Source: Novosphingobium ginsenosidimutans
GTDB taxonomy: Bacteria; Pseudomonadota; Alphaproteobacteria; Sphingomonadales; Sphingomonadaceae
DNA: 64,000 nucleotides
Assembly (NCBI RefSeq): GCF_007954425.1
Contig: NZ_CP042345.1
Location: 1,488,001-1,552,000, forward strand
Reading direction: 5' to 3'
Part shown: piece after piece, positions 1-13,151 of the stretch
Layout of the letters: each line of letters begins with the position of its first letter
How positions within the stretch are numbered: the stretch's first letter is position 1
Notes under the pieces: model-generated
The model's input: the letters and a program-made list of their open reading frames with translations, nothing else
Told to the model about the DNA's origin: nothing
Databases searched by the model: none
Made by a program: the position numbers and the translations under genes

Positions 1-801
1 GGCCGCGGCACCCTGGCGCGCGATGCCTTGCGCGCCGCCGGGCGGCATGGGCTGGAGCCGTCGGTGCACCTGGTCGAGGCTTCGGCCGCGCTGCGCGATG
101 TCCAGTTGGCGACCGTTCCGGGCGCGCAGTGGCACCACGATCTGTCGACCATACCCGACCACGGCCCCTTGCTGGTCGTCGCCAACGAGTTCCTCGATGC
201 CTTGCCGGTGCGGCAACTGGTCAAGACGGCGGAAGGCTGGCGCGAGCGGATGGTCGTACCCGATGGCGATCGCTTTGCCTGCATAGCCGGGCCGCAACCG
301 ATGGACCCGGCCGTGCCCGATGCGCGCCGTGATGCGCCAGATGGCACGATCTATGAACTGTGCCCCGGTGCGGCAGCGACGGTTTACGAAGTGGCCGGGC
401 GTTTGAAGGATCAGGGCGGCGCGGCGCTATTCATCGACTATGGCCATGACAGCCCCCGCGATGGCTCGACGCTCCAGGCCGTCCGCGCACACCTCAAGGT
501 CGACCCCTTCGTCAATCCGGGCGAGGCCGACCTTACTGCCCACGTCGATTTCGCCGCGCTCGTCCCAATCGCGGAATCGCGCGGAGCGCGCTGGATCGGC
601 ACCGTTCCGCAGGGCCGCTGGCTGCGCGCGCTGGGGATCGAGGCGCGCACCGAGGCGCTCTCCGCTTCCGCTCCGCAGCACGCTGCCGCGCTGCAGGTAG
701 CTCGGGACCGGCTGATCGGGGACGGGCAGATGGGGCTGCTGTTCAAGGTGATGGGCCTGGCCGGACCAGGCTGGCCCGGCGGGGCCGGTTTTTCAGGCTG
801 A
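1..801 (+). CDS. MidA/NDUFAF7-family SAM-dependent methyltransferase (5' truncated by window edge)
   Basis: The reading frame is open from the first base and lacks its start, so about 266 C-terminal residues are visible. They begin with the glycine-rich SAM-binding motif GRGTL, followed by LVEAS, where the acidic residue usually contacts SAM. Further on are VVANEFLDALPVRQ and TAHVDFAAL, both typical of the MidA (COG1565, DUF185) family. The eukaryotic member NDUFAF7 methylates an arginine of complex I; the bacterial substrate is not established. A GC-rich hairpin (773-786) followed by a short T run lies inside the last codons and could end transcription there. The next gene starts 94 bases later. 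The family call is firm, the substrate unknown. Confidence 0.85.
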   Translation, partial: GRGTLARDALRAAGRHGLEPSVHLVEASAALRDVQLATVPGAQWHHDLSTIPDHGPLLVVANEFLDALPVRQLVKTAEGWRERMVVPDGDRFACIAGPQPMDPAVPDARRDAPDGTIYELCPGAAATVYEVAGRLKDQGGAALFIDYGHDSPRDGSTLQAVRAHLKVDPFVNPGEADLTAHVDFAALVPIAESRGARWIGTVPQGRWLRALGIEARTEALSASAPQHAAALQVARDRLIGDGQMGLLFKVMGLAGPGWPGGAGFSG

Positions 802-895
802 AGCGGTCAAACCGCATCGGGCAGCAATCGGTTCCTGTGGACTGCCCTAATGGACAGGTAGACCACTGCCGCAATTTGGGCAGAACGGTGCGGCA

Positions 896-1549
896 ATGAC
901 CGATCGTCGCCCAACTCTGCTCTCCCGCGTCACCCAGGCGGTGGTGCTGTGGCTCTATCGCTGGAAGGGCTGGACCATCACCGGCGAGCGGCCCGCCGCG
1001 CGCAAGTTCGTGATTACCGGCGCGCCGCACACCAGCAACTGGGACTTCATCTTCTTTGTCGGCACGGTCAACAAGCTGGGGATCAAGCCCAGCTTCATGG
1101 GCAAGGTCAGCCTGTTCAAGGGACCGCTCAAGCGCTTCATGTATGACATGGGCGGGCTGCCGGTCGATCGGTCCAAGCGCAACAACAACTATGTTGAGGA
1201 AACCGCCGCCTATTTCGATCGGGCCGAGGACCTCGCCCTGGTGGTCGCGCCCGAGGGGACGCGCGGGAGCGACGGAACCTGGCGTTCCGGTTTCTACCAC
1301 ATCGCGCTGCGTGCCGGGGTGCCGATCGTGCCAGCCTGGGTCAACAATGCCACGATGAAGGGCGGGATCGGCCCGGCGATCATGCCGACCGGGGACTATG
1401 CGGCCGATCTGGCCAAGATCGCCGCCTTTTATCGTTCGGTCATGCCCGATTGCCTACGGTTCGAACGGCTTGCTGCTTCGGCCGCGGCGCTGAAGGAAGC
1501 GGCGGCGGAAAGCCTGCCGGGAAGCTTGAAAGGGAAAGCCCATGGGTGA
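896..1549 (+). CDS. Lysophospholipid acyltransferase family protein (PlsC-like)
   Basis: This 217-residue protein has the acyltransferase active-site block HTSNWD at residues 45-50, a variant of the H-x4-D motif, and the PEGTR glycerophosphate-binding block at 119-123. Members transfer acyl chains to lysophospholipids or related acceptors at the inner membrane. A hydrophobic N-terminal stretch (about residues 12-22) suits membrane association. It is somewhat shorter than classical PlsC, and the HTSNWD form is common in a subgroup annotated as glycerol acyltransferases, so the real acceptor is uncertain. Its stop overlaps the start of the next gene, which suggests translational coupling. Confidence 0.82.
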   Translation: MTDRRPTLLSRVTQAVVLWLYRWKGWTITGERPAARKFVITGAPHTSNWDFIFFVGTVNKLGIKPSFMGKVSLFKGPLKRFMYDMGGLPVDRSKRNNNYVEETAAYFDRAEDLALVVAPEGTRGSDGTWRSGFYHIALRAGVPIVPAWVNNATMKGGIGPAIMPTGDYAADLAKIAAFYRSVMPDCLRFERLAASAAALKEAAAESLPGSLKGKAHG

Positions 1550-2336
1550 AGCCATGCTGGTCAATGCTGCAGTCGCGGCTGTCACATTGCTTGCGGCCTG
1601 GCTGGTCGCAGTACGGATCAACGACGTCTCTTTCATCGATGCGATCTGGGGCGGCGGCATGGCGGTGCTGGCCGTGGCCAGCTGGTTGCAACTGGGGGAA
1701 CCGGACACCCGCGCCCACCTGATCGCTGGCATGGCGGCGCTGTGGGGGCTGCGGCTGTTCTGGCACCTCTACACCCGCTGGCGCGGCCACGGGGAGGACG
1801 TGCGCTATGCCCGGATGCTGGGCAAGGCCAAGGAACAGGGCCGTTTTGCCCAGGCCGCGTTGACTAAGGTCTTCGGCCCGCAGGCCTTCCTGCTGTACCT
1901 GACCTGTCTGCCCGCCCAGCTGGGCGTACTGGCCAGCGGCGCACCTGCTCCGCTTGGGCCCCTGGCGCTTGCCGGTGCAGCCCTGTGGCTGCTCGGCATG
2001 GTGTTCGAGGTGGTCGGCGATGCCCAGCTTACCGCTTTTCGCAAGGATCCTGCTAGCAAGGGCAAGGTGCTCGACACCGGCCTATGGCGCTATACCCGCC
2101 ACCCCAATTACTTCGGCGATTGCTGCGTCTGGTGGGGGATCTGGCTGGCGGCGGCCGATGCCGGATTGTGGGTCGCGCTGGTCAGCCTGCCGGGGCCGCT
2201 GTTCCTGACCTTTACGCTCACCAAGTGGTCGGGCAAGCCGCTGCTCGAGAAAGGCCTGGCCAAGACCCGGCCCGGCTACGCCGAATATGTCAAGCGCACT
2301 TCAGGTTTCATTCCCTGGCCGCCCAAAGTGGACTGA
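1542..2336 (+). CDS. DUF1295 integral membrane protein, steroid 5-alpha-reductase-like
   Basis: A polytopic membrane protein of 264 residues. It carries the DUF1295 signature LWRYTRHPNYFGD at residues 181-193, the region that forms the NADPH-binding part in steroid 5-alpha reductases and ICMT-like enzymes. Hydrophobic segments appear around residues 7-25, 37-50, 60-75, 110-130, 138-160 and 195-220. The start overlaps the preceding acyltransferase by eight bases; a second ATG four codons in is an alternative. The family is known for reduction of enone-type lipids, but the substrate of this subgroup is not known. The pairing with an acyltransferase suggests lipid metabolism. Confidence 0.8.
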   Translation: MGEAMLVNAAVAAVTLLAAWLVAVRINDVSFIDAIWGGGMAVLAVASWLQLGEPDTRAHLIAGMAALWGLRLFWHLYTRWRGHGEDVRYARMLGKAKEQGRFAQAALTKVFGPQAFLLYLTCLPAQLGVLASGAPAPLGPLALAGAALWLLGMVFEVVGDAQLTAFRKDPASKGKVLDTGLWRYTRHPNYFGDCCVWWGIWLAAADAGLWVALVSLPGPLFLTFTLTKWSGKPLLEKGLAKTRPGYAEYVKRTSGFIPWPPKVD

Positions 2337-2342
2337 CATGGC

Positions 2343-4094
2343 CTAGCGCGGGGTAAGGTCCTTCGCTCGCTCTTCCAGTGGTACGGCGCGCGGCGGGATT
2401 GCCTGCAGCCAGGCTTCCAGCGCCGCCAGGTCTGAGATTCCCAGCACCCGGTCGGTACCCTTGGCCAGTTCGCTGTAGGTGTCCCCGCCATTGGCCAGGA
2501 AGTCGCTGGTGGTGACGCGATAGCGCGCCGCATCGTCGATCGGCTGGCCATCAAGCGTGATCGAAACGATCCGGCTGCCGATCGGACGCGACATGTCATA
2601 ACTATAGGCAAACCCGCGCGAAGGGCTGAGCACCTGGTTCGGCCCGATCCCGTCGAAGTTCTGTTCAAGCAAGCGGCGGAGCTGCGCCCCAGTCAGCGTT
2701 TGGGTCAGCAGGGTGTTGTTGAACGGCTGGACCTTGTAGATATCGCCAAAGGTCAGCTGGCCGTTCTCGCCGGGTGCCAGCCGCCACGGCGCGCGGATGC
2801 CGAAGGGGTTCATGAAGGCGATCTGGGCCCCGGCTCCAGCGGTTGCAGCGAGCTGCGCATCCGCGATCAGCGAGCCAAGCGTGCCTCCCGTGCTGGAGGC
2901 ATCGCCGCCGCGCGTTGCCTCGCCGCCGATCCGCCCGGCCGGACGGAGCGCAAATTGGCGCGCTGCTTCGGTGTACTTCACGACATAGTCGGCAATATCG
3001 GCGCGCGGGGCGAAGCGCGGGAAGCGGTCGGTATTGGGCGAAACGCGGTCGGCAGCGGGTCGATAGGCCTCGCTCTGGACGATGACGTTGCGGGCCGAGC
3101 GGCCCACCACCCGGCCGGCGCGTGGGTCGATCTCCAGGTTGATTTCGGTCACGAGGGTGCCGAACACCCCGGCGCTGGTCATCAGGACCGGCCTGGCCGG
3201 GTTTTTGCCCGGCCATTCGCAGATATAGGCCCAGTGCGTGTGGCCCGAGACGACCACGTCGACCCCGTCGAGCTGGTTCACGATCTCGCCCAGCGGCCCA
3301 CTCGCGCCTTCGCAGCCCTGCGGGTTGGGGGTGCCCTTCGTCCGCACCCCTTCGTGGATCACCACCACGATCGCATCGGCCCCTGCTGCGCGCAGGCGCG
3401 GGACAGCGGCGTTGATCGTTGATGCTTCATCGGCGAAGGTCAGGCCCTTGATCCCCTCGGGCGAGACCAGTTCGCCGGTTCCTTCCAGCGTCAGTCCGAT
3501 CAGGCCGATATCGACCTTGTTGCGGCCCGAACCGAAGCTGCGGATCGCCGTGCCCGGGAACAGGGTGGAACCATCGGCCTTGATCGTATTCGCGCCAAGG
3601 AACTTGAACTTCGCGCCCTTGAACGGCTCGACCTGGCAGGGCTTGCGCGCGGTGTGCTGGGTGCAGCCGCCACTTTGCATCCGCAGCAGCTCGTCCTGGC
3701 CGCGATCGAATTCGTGGTTGCCGGTGGCGTTGAAGTCCAGCCCGATTCGATTCATCACCTCGATCGTCGGTTCATCGAGGAACAGCGACGAGGCCAGCTG
3801 CGAGGCGCCGATCAGATCACCCGCGCTGACCACGAGGTGGTTGGGGTGCTGCGCCCTGAGGCTGTCTATCGCGCTGGCGAGATAGGCTGCGCCGCCCGCG
3901 GGAACCGGCATCGCCTCGCCCTTGTCATCCGGCACAAAGACCGACTGGCGCGGCATTTCCAGCGCACCGTGGAAATCGTTGATCGCCAGCAGCCCGACCT
4001 TGACCGTCGGTGCGGGCTGTCGGGCACCCTGCGGCGTGGCGCAGGCAGCGATCAGGGGCAGCAGGGCAAGCGGCAGAAAGCGAAGATTCGACAT
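2343..4094 (-). CDS. Bifunctional metallophosphatase/5'-nucleotidase lipoprotein
   Basis: This 583-residue protein has an N-terminal lipoprotein signal with lipobox LIAAC (Cys18). The calcineurin-like metallophosphatase domain follows with NDFHG (39-43), GDLIGAS (92-98), GNHEFD (125-130) and the SGHTH block, which supply the dinuclear metal ligands. The C-terminal half is the 5'-nucleotidase substrate-binding domain, with NPFGIRAPW and NGGDTYSEL. This is the UshA/NTE architecture, which hydrolyses extracytoplasmic nucleotides or UDP-sugars for salvage. It is convergent with the DUF1295 gene and divergent from a TetR regulator. The exact nucleotide specificity cannot be read from sequence. Confidence 0.9.
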   Translation of the reverse strand: MSNLRFLPLALLPLIAACATPQGARQPAPTVKVGLLAINDFHGALEMPRQSVFVPDDKGEAMPVPAGGAAYLASAIDSLRAQHPNHLVVSAGDLIGASQLASSLFLDEPTIEVMNRIGLDFNATGNHEFDRGQDELLRMQSGGCTQHTARKPCQVEPFKGAKFKFLGANTIKADGSTLFPGTAIRSFGSGRNKVDIGLIGLTLEGTGELVSPEGIKGLTFADEASTINAAVPRLRAAGADAIVVVIHEGVRTKGTPNPQGCEGASGPLGEIVNQLDGVDVVVSGHTHWAYICEWPGKNPARPVLMTSAGVFGTLVTEINLEIDPRAGRVVGRSARNVIVQSEAYRPAADRVSPNTDRFPRFAPRADIADYVVKYTEAARQFALRPAGRIGGEATRGGDASSTGGTLGSLIADAQLAATAGAGAQIAFMNPFGIRAPWRLAPGENGQLTFGDIYKVQPFNNTLLTQTLTGAQLRRLLEQNFDGIGPNQVLSPSRGFAYSYDMSRPIGSRIVSITLDGQPIDDAARYRVTTSDFLANGGDTYSELAKGTDRVLGISDLAALEAWLQAIPPRAVPLEERAKDLTPR

Positions 4095-4154
4095 GAATCC
4101 GTCCTAGCTGATGCAGCGACGACAACAAGCCGTGCGTATTATGCAATTAAGACA

Positions 4155-4166
4155 GTTTCTTGAAAC
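4155..4166. promoter_or_regulatory. Candidate TetR operator in a divergent promoter region
   Basis: The short inverted repeat GTTTC-TT-GAAAC sits in the A/T-rich region between the 5'-nucleotidase (leftward) and the TetR gene (rightward), where an autoregulatory operator is expected. It is only twelve bases long, so chance occurrence is possible. Confidence 0.3.
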
Positions 4167-4219
4167 ATTGCCCCTACCTTTCTATATTGCCCGCCATAAC
4201 CCTAGGGGAGAATAGCGCC

Positions 4220-4855
4220 ATGGCGCGGCCGCAGACGGACCTTGAAGCCGGACGGGAACAATTGCTCGATATCGCCACGGCGATGATCGAAGAGCGCGGC
4301 AATGGCGCACTGACCATGACCGAGCTGGCTGCCTTGGCTGGCATGTCCCCCGCCAATCTCTATCGCTACTTTGAGAGCAAGGAAGCCGTGATCGAGGCGA
4401 TTGCCGGCCGCTGGTTTGCCCCCAAGGTGGCAATCATGGAGGAAGTGGTCGCCAGCGACCTGCCGCCCCGCCGCAAAATGTATGAGTTCTACGCCCGCCG
4501 CTTCGCCCTGATCCGCGGGATGTGGGAGCGCGATCCGGTGGTGTTCCAGACCTATTGCGATGTTGGCGAAGAGCACTTCGAAGTTGTGCGCAGCTATGTC
4601 GACCTGGGCGATCATTACCTGGGTGAGATTGTGGCTGAGGCCATGGCCGATGGGCACTTTGCCGGGCTCGAGATTGATGAAGCGATCAGCCTGATCAATC
4701 AGATGGTCGCGCCTTACGTGAATATCGGTCTGATGGGGCTGATCATGCCCAAGCTGTCGGAAGAAAAGCTGGCCCGGATCGTCGATGCCGTCTTCGATGG
4801 CTTGTCCGCGGTCGACCGCGGCGCGAGGGCGGTTACCGGCCTGCGCGCGGCGTAA
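4220..4855 (+). CDS. TetR/AcrR family transcriptional regulator
   Basis: A 211-residue regulator starting at the ATG preceded by a GGGGAGA ribosome-binding site at 4205-4211. An upstream in-frame ATG at 4160 has no such site. Residues 12-55 form the TetR helix-turn-helix, with ALTMTELAALAGMSPANLYRYFESKEAV matching the recognition helix and the F-x-x-K-E end. The C-terminal part is a variable ligand-binding helical domain. It faces the 5'-nucleotidase across a shared promoter region and precedes a thioesterase, so an acyl-CoA or lipid ligand is plausible, but this is inference. Confidence 0.88.
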   Translation: MARPQTDLEAGREQLLDIATAMIEERGNGALTMTELAALAGMSPANLYRYFESKEAVIEAIAGRWFAPKVAIMEEVVASDLPPRRKMYEFYARRFALIRGMWERDPVVFQTYCDVGEEHFEVVRSYVDLGDHYLGEIVAEAMADGHFAGLEIDEAISLINQMVAPYVNIGLMGLIMPKLSEEKLARIVDAVFDGLSAVDRGARAVTGLRAA

Positions 4856-4862
4856 CGGGCAG

Positions 4863-4880
4863 GGCGGACGACGGTCCGCC
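4863..4880 (+). terminator. Possible hairpin after the TetR gene
   Basis: A 7-bp stem, GGCGGAC with GTCCGCC and a four-base loop, directly follows the TetR stop. There is no T run, so it is a weak intrinsic terminator at best. Confidence 0.3.
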
Positions 4881-4927
4881 ATCTGGCCTACTGGCGCTGC
4901 CGTTCAAAACAGGTTACTTACAAAGGT

Positions 4928-5326
4928 GTGAGTAACACCCTGCGCCATAAGTTCGCCATTGCAGTCGAACCCCACGACATCGATTTCATGGGGCATGTCA
5001 ACAATGCCCGATATCTCAACTGGGTGCAGGAAGCGGTGCTTGATCACTGGCGCGCCTTCGCCCCGCCGCATGCGGTTGCCGCGCACTTGTGGGTCGCCCT
5101 GAAGCACGAGATTACCTATCGCAAGCCAGGCTTCCTGGGCGATGACGTGGTCGCGACGGTTCTGCTCGAGAAGGTGCAGGGAGTCCGCGCGTTCTATGAA
5201 ACGGTGATCCACCGCGGCGAGGACATCCTCGCTGAAGTCCGCTCGACCTGGTGCTCGCTCGACGCCGAAACCCTACGCCCCGCGCGGCTGGCGCGCGACG
5301 TGGTTGCAAAGTTCTTCCCGACTTAG
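4928..5326 (+). CDS. Acyl-CoA thioesterase, hot-dog fold (4-hydroxybenzoyl-CoA thioesterase/YbgC-like)
   Basis: This 132-residue protein begins at a GTG, with AAAGG only a few bases upstream. It has the hot-dog thioesterase signature DFMGHVNNARYLNW near residues 18-31, in which the Asp is the usual catalytic residue of the 4HBT class. The following segments ITYRKPGFLGDDV and STWCSLD are also typical. Such enzymes hydrolyse short- or medium-chain or aromatic acyl-CoA esters in the cytoplasm. It lies downstream of a TetR regulator and is convergent with gyrB. The natural substrate is unknown. Confidence 0.82.
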   Translation: MSNTLRHKFAIAVEPHDIDFMGHVNNARYLNWVQEAVLDHWRAFAPPHAVAAHLWVALKHEITYRKPGFLGDDVVATVLLEKVQGVRAFYETVIHRGEDILAEVRSTWCSLDAETLRPARLARDVVAKFFPT

Positions 5327-5344
5327 AGCGGGCCGGTGGTGCTA

Positions 5345-5366
5345 GCCAATCGCGGAGGCGACTGGC
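5345..5366 (-). terminator. Hairpin immediately downstream of gyrB
   Basis: A 9-bp stem with one mismatch (GCCAATCGC pairing with GCGACTGGC, loop of four) abuts the gyrB stop codon in the convergent gap with the thioesterase. No clear T run follows on either strand, so the function is tentative. Confidence 0.35.
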
Positions 5367-10189
<4,823 letters not shown>

Positions 10190-10213
10190 ACCATTTCAGG
10201 GAAGGGGATTGCA

Positions 10214-11644
10214 ATGAAGGCACGTCTATTGGGGATCGCTTCGGCGCTGGTGCTGGGTCTGGTCGGGGCCCAGGCCCAGGCCCAGGCCCAGGACACGCTG
10301 CCGCCCGACAAGGCGAAGTTCCGCGCGCTCTACAAGGAAATGGTGGAAACCGACACGTCGATCACCACTGGCAGCTGCACCGCGCTGGCCGGCAAGATCG
10401 AAAAGCACATGCTGGCCAATGGCTTCCAGCAGTCGGAGCTGACCCAGTTTTCCGTGCCTGAGCATCCCAAGGAAGGCGGCATCGTCGCCGTCTTTCAGGG
10501 TAGCTCGAAAACGCTGAAGCCGATGCTGCTGCTTGGCCATATCGACGTGGTTGTGGCTAAGCGCGAGGACTGGACCCGCGATCCCTACACCCTGTTCGAG
10601 GAAGACGGCTATTTCTATGGCCGCGGCACCTCCGACATGAAGGCGCTCGCCGCGATCTGGGTCGACATGCTGGAACGATTCCGGGCCGAGGGCTACAAGC
10701 CCAAGCGGACGATCAAGCTGGCGCTGACCTGCGGTGAAGAAACCAGCTGGGCCTTCAACGGCGCGCGCTGGCTGACCGAGAACCGGCGTGACCTGATCGA
10801 TGCCGAATTCGTCCTCAATGAAGGCGGCGGCGGGCGGACGGACGGCAAGGGCACGGTTGTCGCGCAGAACTTCCACGTCGGCGAAAAGACCGTCGGCAAT
10901 TATCGGATCGAAGCGACCAATCCGGGCGGCCACTCCTCGATCCCGATCCGCGACAACGCGATCTACGAGCTGTCCGACGCGCTGATGAAGCTGCGCGAGT
11001 TCGAATTCCCTGTCATGCTCAACGATACCACGCGGGCCTACTTCTCGCGGCTGGGTGCCGGCCGGACCGACGAGATGGGCAAGGCCATGCTGGCCGTGGT
11101 TGCCAACCCGCAGGACAAGGCGGCCGTCGCGGTGCTCGACAAGGACCGGATGTATCACTCTATGCTGCGCACCACTTGCGTCGCCACGCAGCTTGATGGC
11201 GGCCATGCCAATAACGCGCTGCCGCAGCGCGCCGGTGCGCTTGTCAATTGCCGGATCTTCCCCGGCGTGGGCTATGAAGAGGTCCGCAAGACGCTCGAAC
11301 AGGTGATCGCCGATCCGCGCATGACCGTGGTCAAGGTCGACGATCGCGGCCCGATCGCGGTACCGCCGCCGCTGACCAAGCAGATCCTTGAGCCGGCCGA
11401 GAAGTTGGTCGCCAAGTACTATCCCGGCGTGCCGCTGGTGCCGATGATGTCGACCGGGGGGACCGACGGGATCTTCTTCGGCGCGATCGGCATCCCATCC
11501 TATGGCCCGCCGGGGCTTTATGGCGATCCTGATGGCAATGGCGCGCATGGCCTGAACGAGCGGGCGATCGTCAAGGCGGTCTATACCGGGCGCGACATGC
11601 TGACCGAACTGGTCAAGGCCTATGCCAGCCCGAAGGGGCGCTGA
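10214..11644 (+). CDS. Secreted M20/M25/M40 family metallo-hydrolase (paralog 1)
   Basis: This 476-residue protein has a signal peptide with a repeated AQ tract before the mature part. The dizinc motifs are present: His109 in LLGHIDVV, Asp141 in GRGTSDMK, and Glu175-Glu176 in CGEET. NEGGGG follows, then the dimerisation insert with NPGGHSS and a C-terminal HGLNE. M20 enzymes hydrolyse peptides or N-acyl amino acids. It lies 24 bases after the S9 peptidase and 13 before its paralog, in an apparent operon. The paralogs share block after block of sequence, including ETDTSITTGSC near the N-terminus, so a tandem duplication is clear. Confidence 0.9.
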   Translation: MKARLLGIASALVLGLVGAQAQAQAQDTLPPDKAKFRALYKEMVETDTSITTGSCTALAGKIEKHMLANGFQQSELTQFSVPEHPKEGGIVAVFQGSSKTLKPMLLLGHIDVVVAKREDWTRDPYTLFEEDGYFYGRGTSDMKALAAIWVDMLERFRAEGYKPKRTIKLALTCGEETSWAFNGARWLTENRRDLIDAEFVLNEGGGGRTDGKGTVVAQNFHVGEKTVGNYRIEATNPGGHSSIPIRDNAIYELSDALMKLREFEFPVMLNDTTRAYFSRLGAGRTDEMGKAMLAVVANPQDKAAVAVLDKDRMYHSMLRTTCVATQLDGGHANNALPQRAGALVNCRIFPGVGYEEVRKTLEQVIADPRMTVVKVDDRGPIAVPPPLTKQILEPAEKLVAKYYPGVPLVPMMSTGGTDGIFFGAIGIPSYGPPGLYGDPDGNGAHGLNERAIVKAVYTGRDMLTELVKAYASPKGR

Positions 11645-11657
11645 GGGGGTTATGCCA

Positions 11658-13079
11658 ATGCTGAAAACCGGGATCACGCTGGCCCTTGCGCTGGCGGCAA
11701 CCAGCGCGCTCGCCCAGCCTGCACAACTCTCGCCGCAGAAGGCGGAGCTGCGCGAACTGTTCAAGGAGATGATCGAAACCGACACCTCGATCACCACGGG
11801 CAGCTGCACCTTGGCGGCGGAGCGGGTGGCGGCGCGGATGAAGGCGGCGGGCTTCAAGGATGACCAGCTGACCCTCTTCGCCGATCCGGCGCACCCCAAG
11901 GAAGGCGGCCTCGTCGCCGTCTTGCCGGGCAGTTCGAAGACGCTGAAGCCGCTGTTGCTGATCGCTCATATCGATGTGGTCGCGGCCAAGCGGGCGGACT
12001 GGGAACGCGATCCCTACACCCTGATCGATGAGGACGGCTATTTCTATGGCCGCGGCACCTCCGATACCAAGGGGCTGGCGGCGATCTGGACCGATATCCT
12101 GGTCCAGCACGCCAAGGCCGGGACGCGGGCCAAGCGCACGCTGAAAATGGCGCTGACCTGCGGCGAGGAAACCAATGGCGCCTTCAACGGGGCCGAATGG
12201 CTCGCCGCCAACAAGCGCGAGCTGATCGACGCCGAATTCGCGCTTAACGAAGGCGGCGGGGGCGGCACCAATGGCAAGGCGGTCGCGGCCGGCGGCAAGG
12301 TGGTTGAGCAGGCAATCCAGGTTGGGGAAAAGACCTTCGCCAATTACCAGCTCGAAGCGCGCAATCCGGGCGGGCACAGCTCGGTCCCGCGGCCTGACAA
12401 TGCGATCTACCAGCTTGCGGGGGCGCTCAAGAAGATCGAGGCCCACAGCTTTCCGCTGGAATTCACCGACACCACCCGGACCTATTTCAAGGTGGCCGGG
12501 GCCGGGCGCGGCGATGCCGTGGGCAAGGCGATGGTCGCCCTGGCCGATAACCCGGCCGACAAGGCGGCCGAGGCCGTGGTCAATGCGGAACCGTTCCTCC
12601 ATTCGAACCTGCGCACCACCTGCGTCGCGACGATGCTGGACGCCGGCCATGCCCGCAACGCGCTGCCGCAGCGGGCCCAGGCCAACGTCAACTGCCGGAT
12701 CTTCCCCGGCCACTCGGTCGAGGCGATCCGGCAGGAGCTCTCGGCGATCATCGGCGATCCCGGCGTGACGGTCACCGCGCTCGCGCCGCTGCGGCCCAGC
12801 CCGCCCAATCCGCCGCTCGATCCCAAGGTGGTCGAACCCGCGCGCAAGCTGGTCGCCAAGTACTTCCCAGGCGTGCCGCTCGTGCCGGTGATGGCCAACG
12901 GCTATACCGACGCCACCTTCCTCGGTGCGGTCGGTATCCCGACTTATGGCGTCCCCGGGATGTGGGGCGATAGCGACGGCAACGGTGTCCACGGGCTCAA
13001 CGAACGGCTGGAAGTGGCCGCGCTTTACACCGGGCGCGATTTCCTGGGTGAGCTAGTGGCTGCCTACGCGGGCAAGTAG
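11658..13079 (+). CDS. Secreted M20/M25/M40 family metallo-hydrolase (paralog 2)
   Basis: A 473-residue tandem copy of the preceding M20 enzyme, with a signal peptide ending near ALAQ. It keeps the metal-binding blocks IAHIDVV, GRGTSDTK, CGEET and NEGGGG, and the C-terminal HGLNE. The start is placed at the second of two close ATGs because the GAGGGGG site at 11643-11649 is then about eight bases away; the ATG at 11652 would be too close. It differs from paralog 1 mainly in the lid insert and the proline-rich stretch before the last catalytic segment, which suggests divergence in substrate range. Confidence 0.9.
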   Translation: MLKTGITLALALAATSALAQPAQLSPQKAELRELFKEMIETDTSITTGSCTLAAERVAARMKAAGFKDDQLTLFADPAHPKEGGLVAVLPGSSKTLKPLLLIAHIDVVAAKRADWERDPYTLIDEDGYFYGRGTSDTKGLAAIWTDILVQHAKAGTRAKRTLKMALTCGEETNGAFNGAEWLAANKRELIDAEFALNEGGGGGTNGKAVAAGGKVVEQAIQVGEKTFANYQLEARNPGGHSSVPRPDNAIYQLAGALKKIEAHSFPLEFTDTTRTYFKVAGAGRGDAVGKAMVALADNPADKAAEAVVNAEPFLHSNLRTTCVATMLDAGHARNALPQRAQANVNCRIFPGHSVEAIRQELSAIIGDPGVTVTALAPLRPSPPNPPLDPKVVEPARKLVAKYFPGVPLVPVMANGYTDATFLGAVGIPTYGVPGMWGDSDGNGVHGLNERLEVAALYTGRDFLGELVAAYAGK

Positions 13080-13100
13080 CACACCACGCCGCACTTGCAG

Positions 13101-13140
13101 ATGATTCGATATCGAACTATATAGTTTGATATCGAATCAT
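13101..13140. promoter_or_regulatory. 40-bp near-perfect palindrome, probable double MarR operator
   Basis: The whole 40 bases form an inverted repeat with a single mismatched pair. It contains two 12-bp sites, TTCGATATCGAA at 13105-13116 and TTTGATATCGAA at 13125-13136, spaced exactly 20 bases apart, which puts two dimers on the same helix face. It ends twelve bases before the start of the Acg-like gene, whose partner is a MarR regulator. MarR proteins commonly bind such A/T-rich palindromes and repress their own operon. Confidence 0.75.
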
Positions 13141-13151
13141 TGGAGGCGGCC

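Noticed and set aside
10226..11899. A long minus-strand frame opposite the M20 genes
   Set aside because: It is a shadow with no start signal or domain, while the plus strand codes for conserved metallopeptidases.
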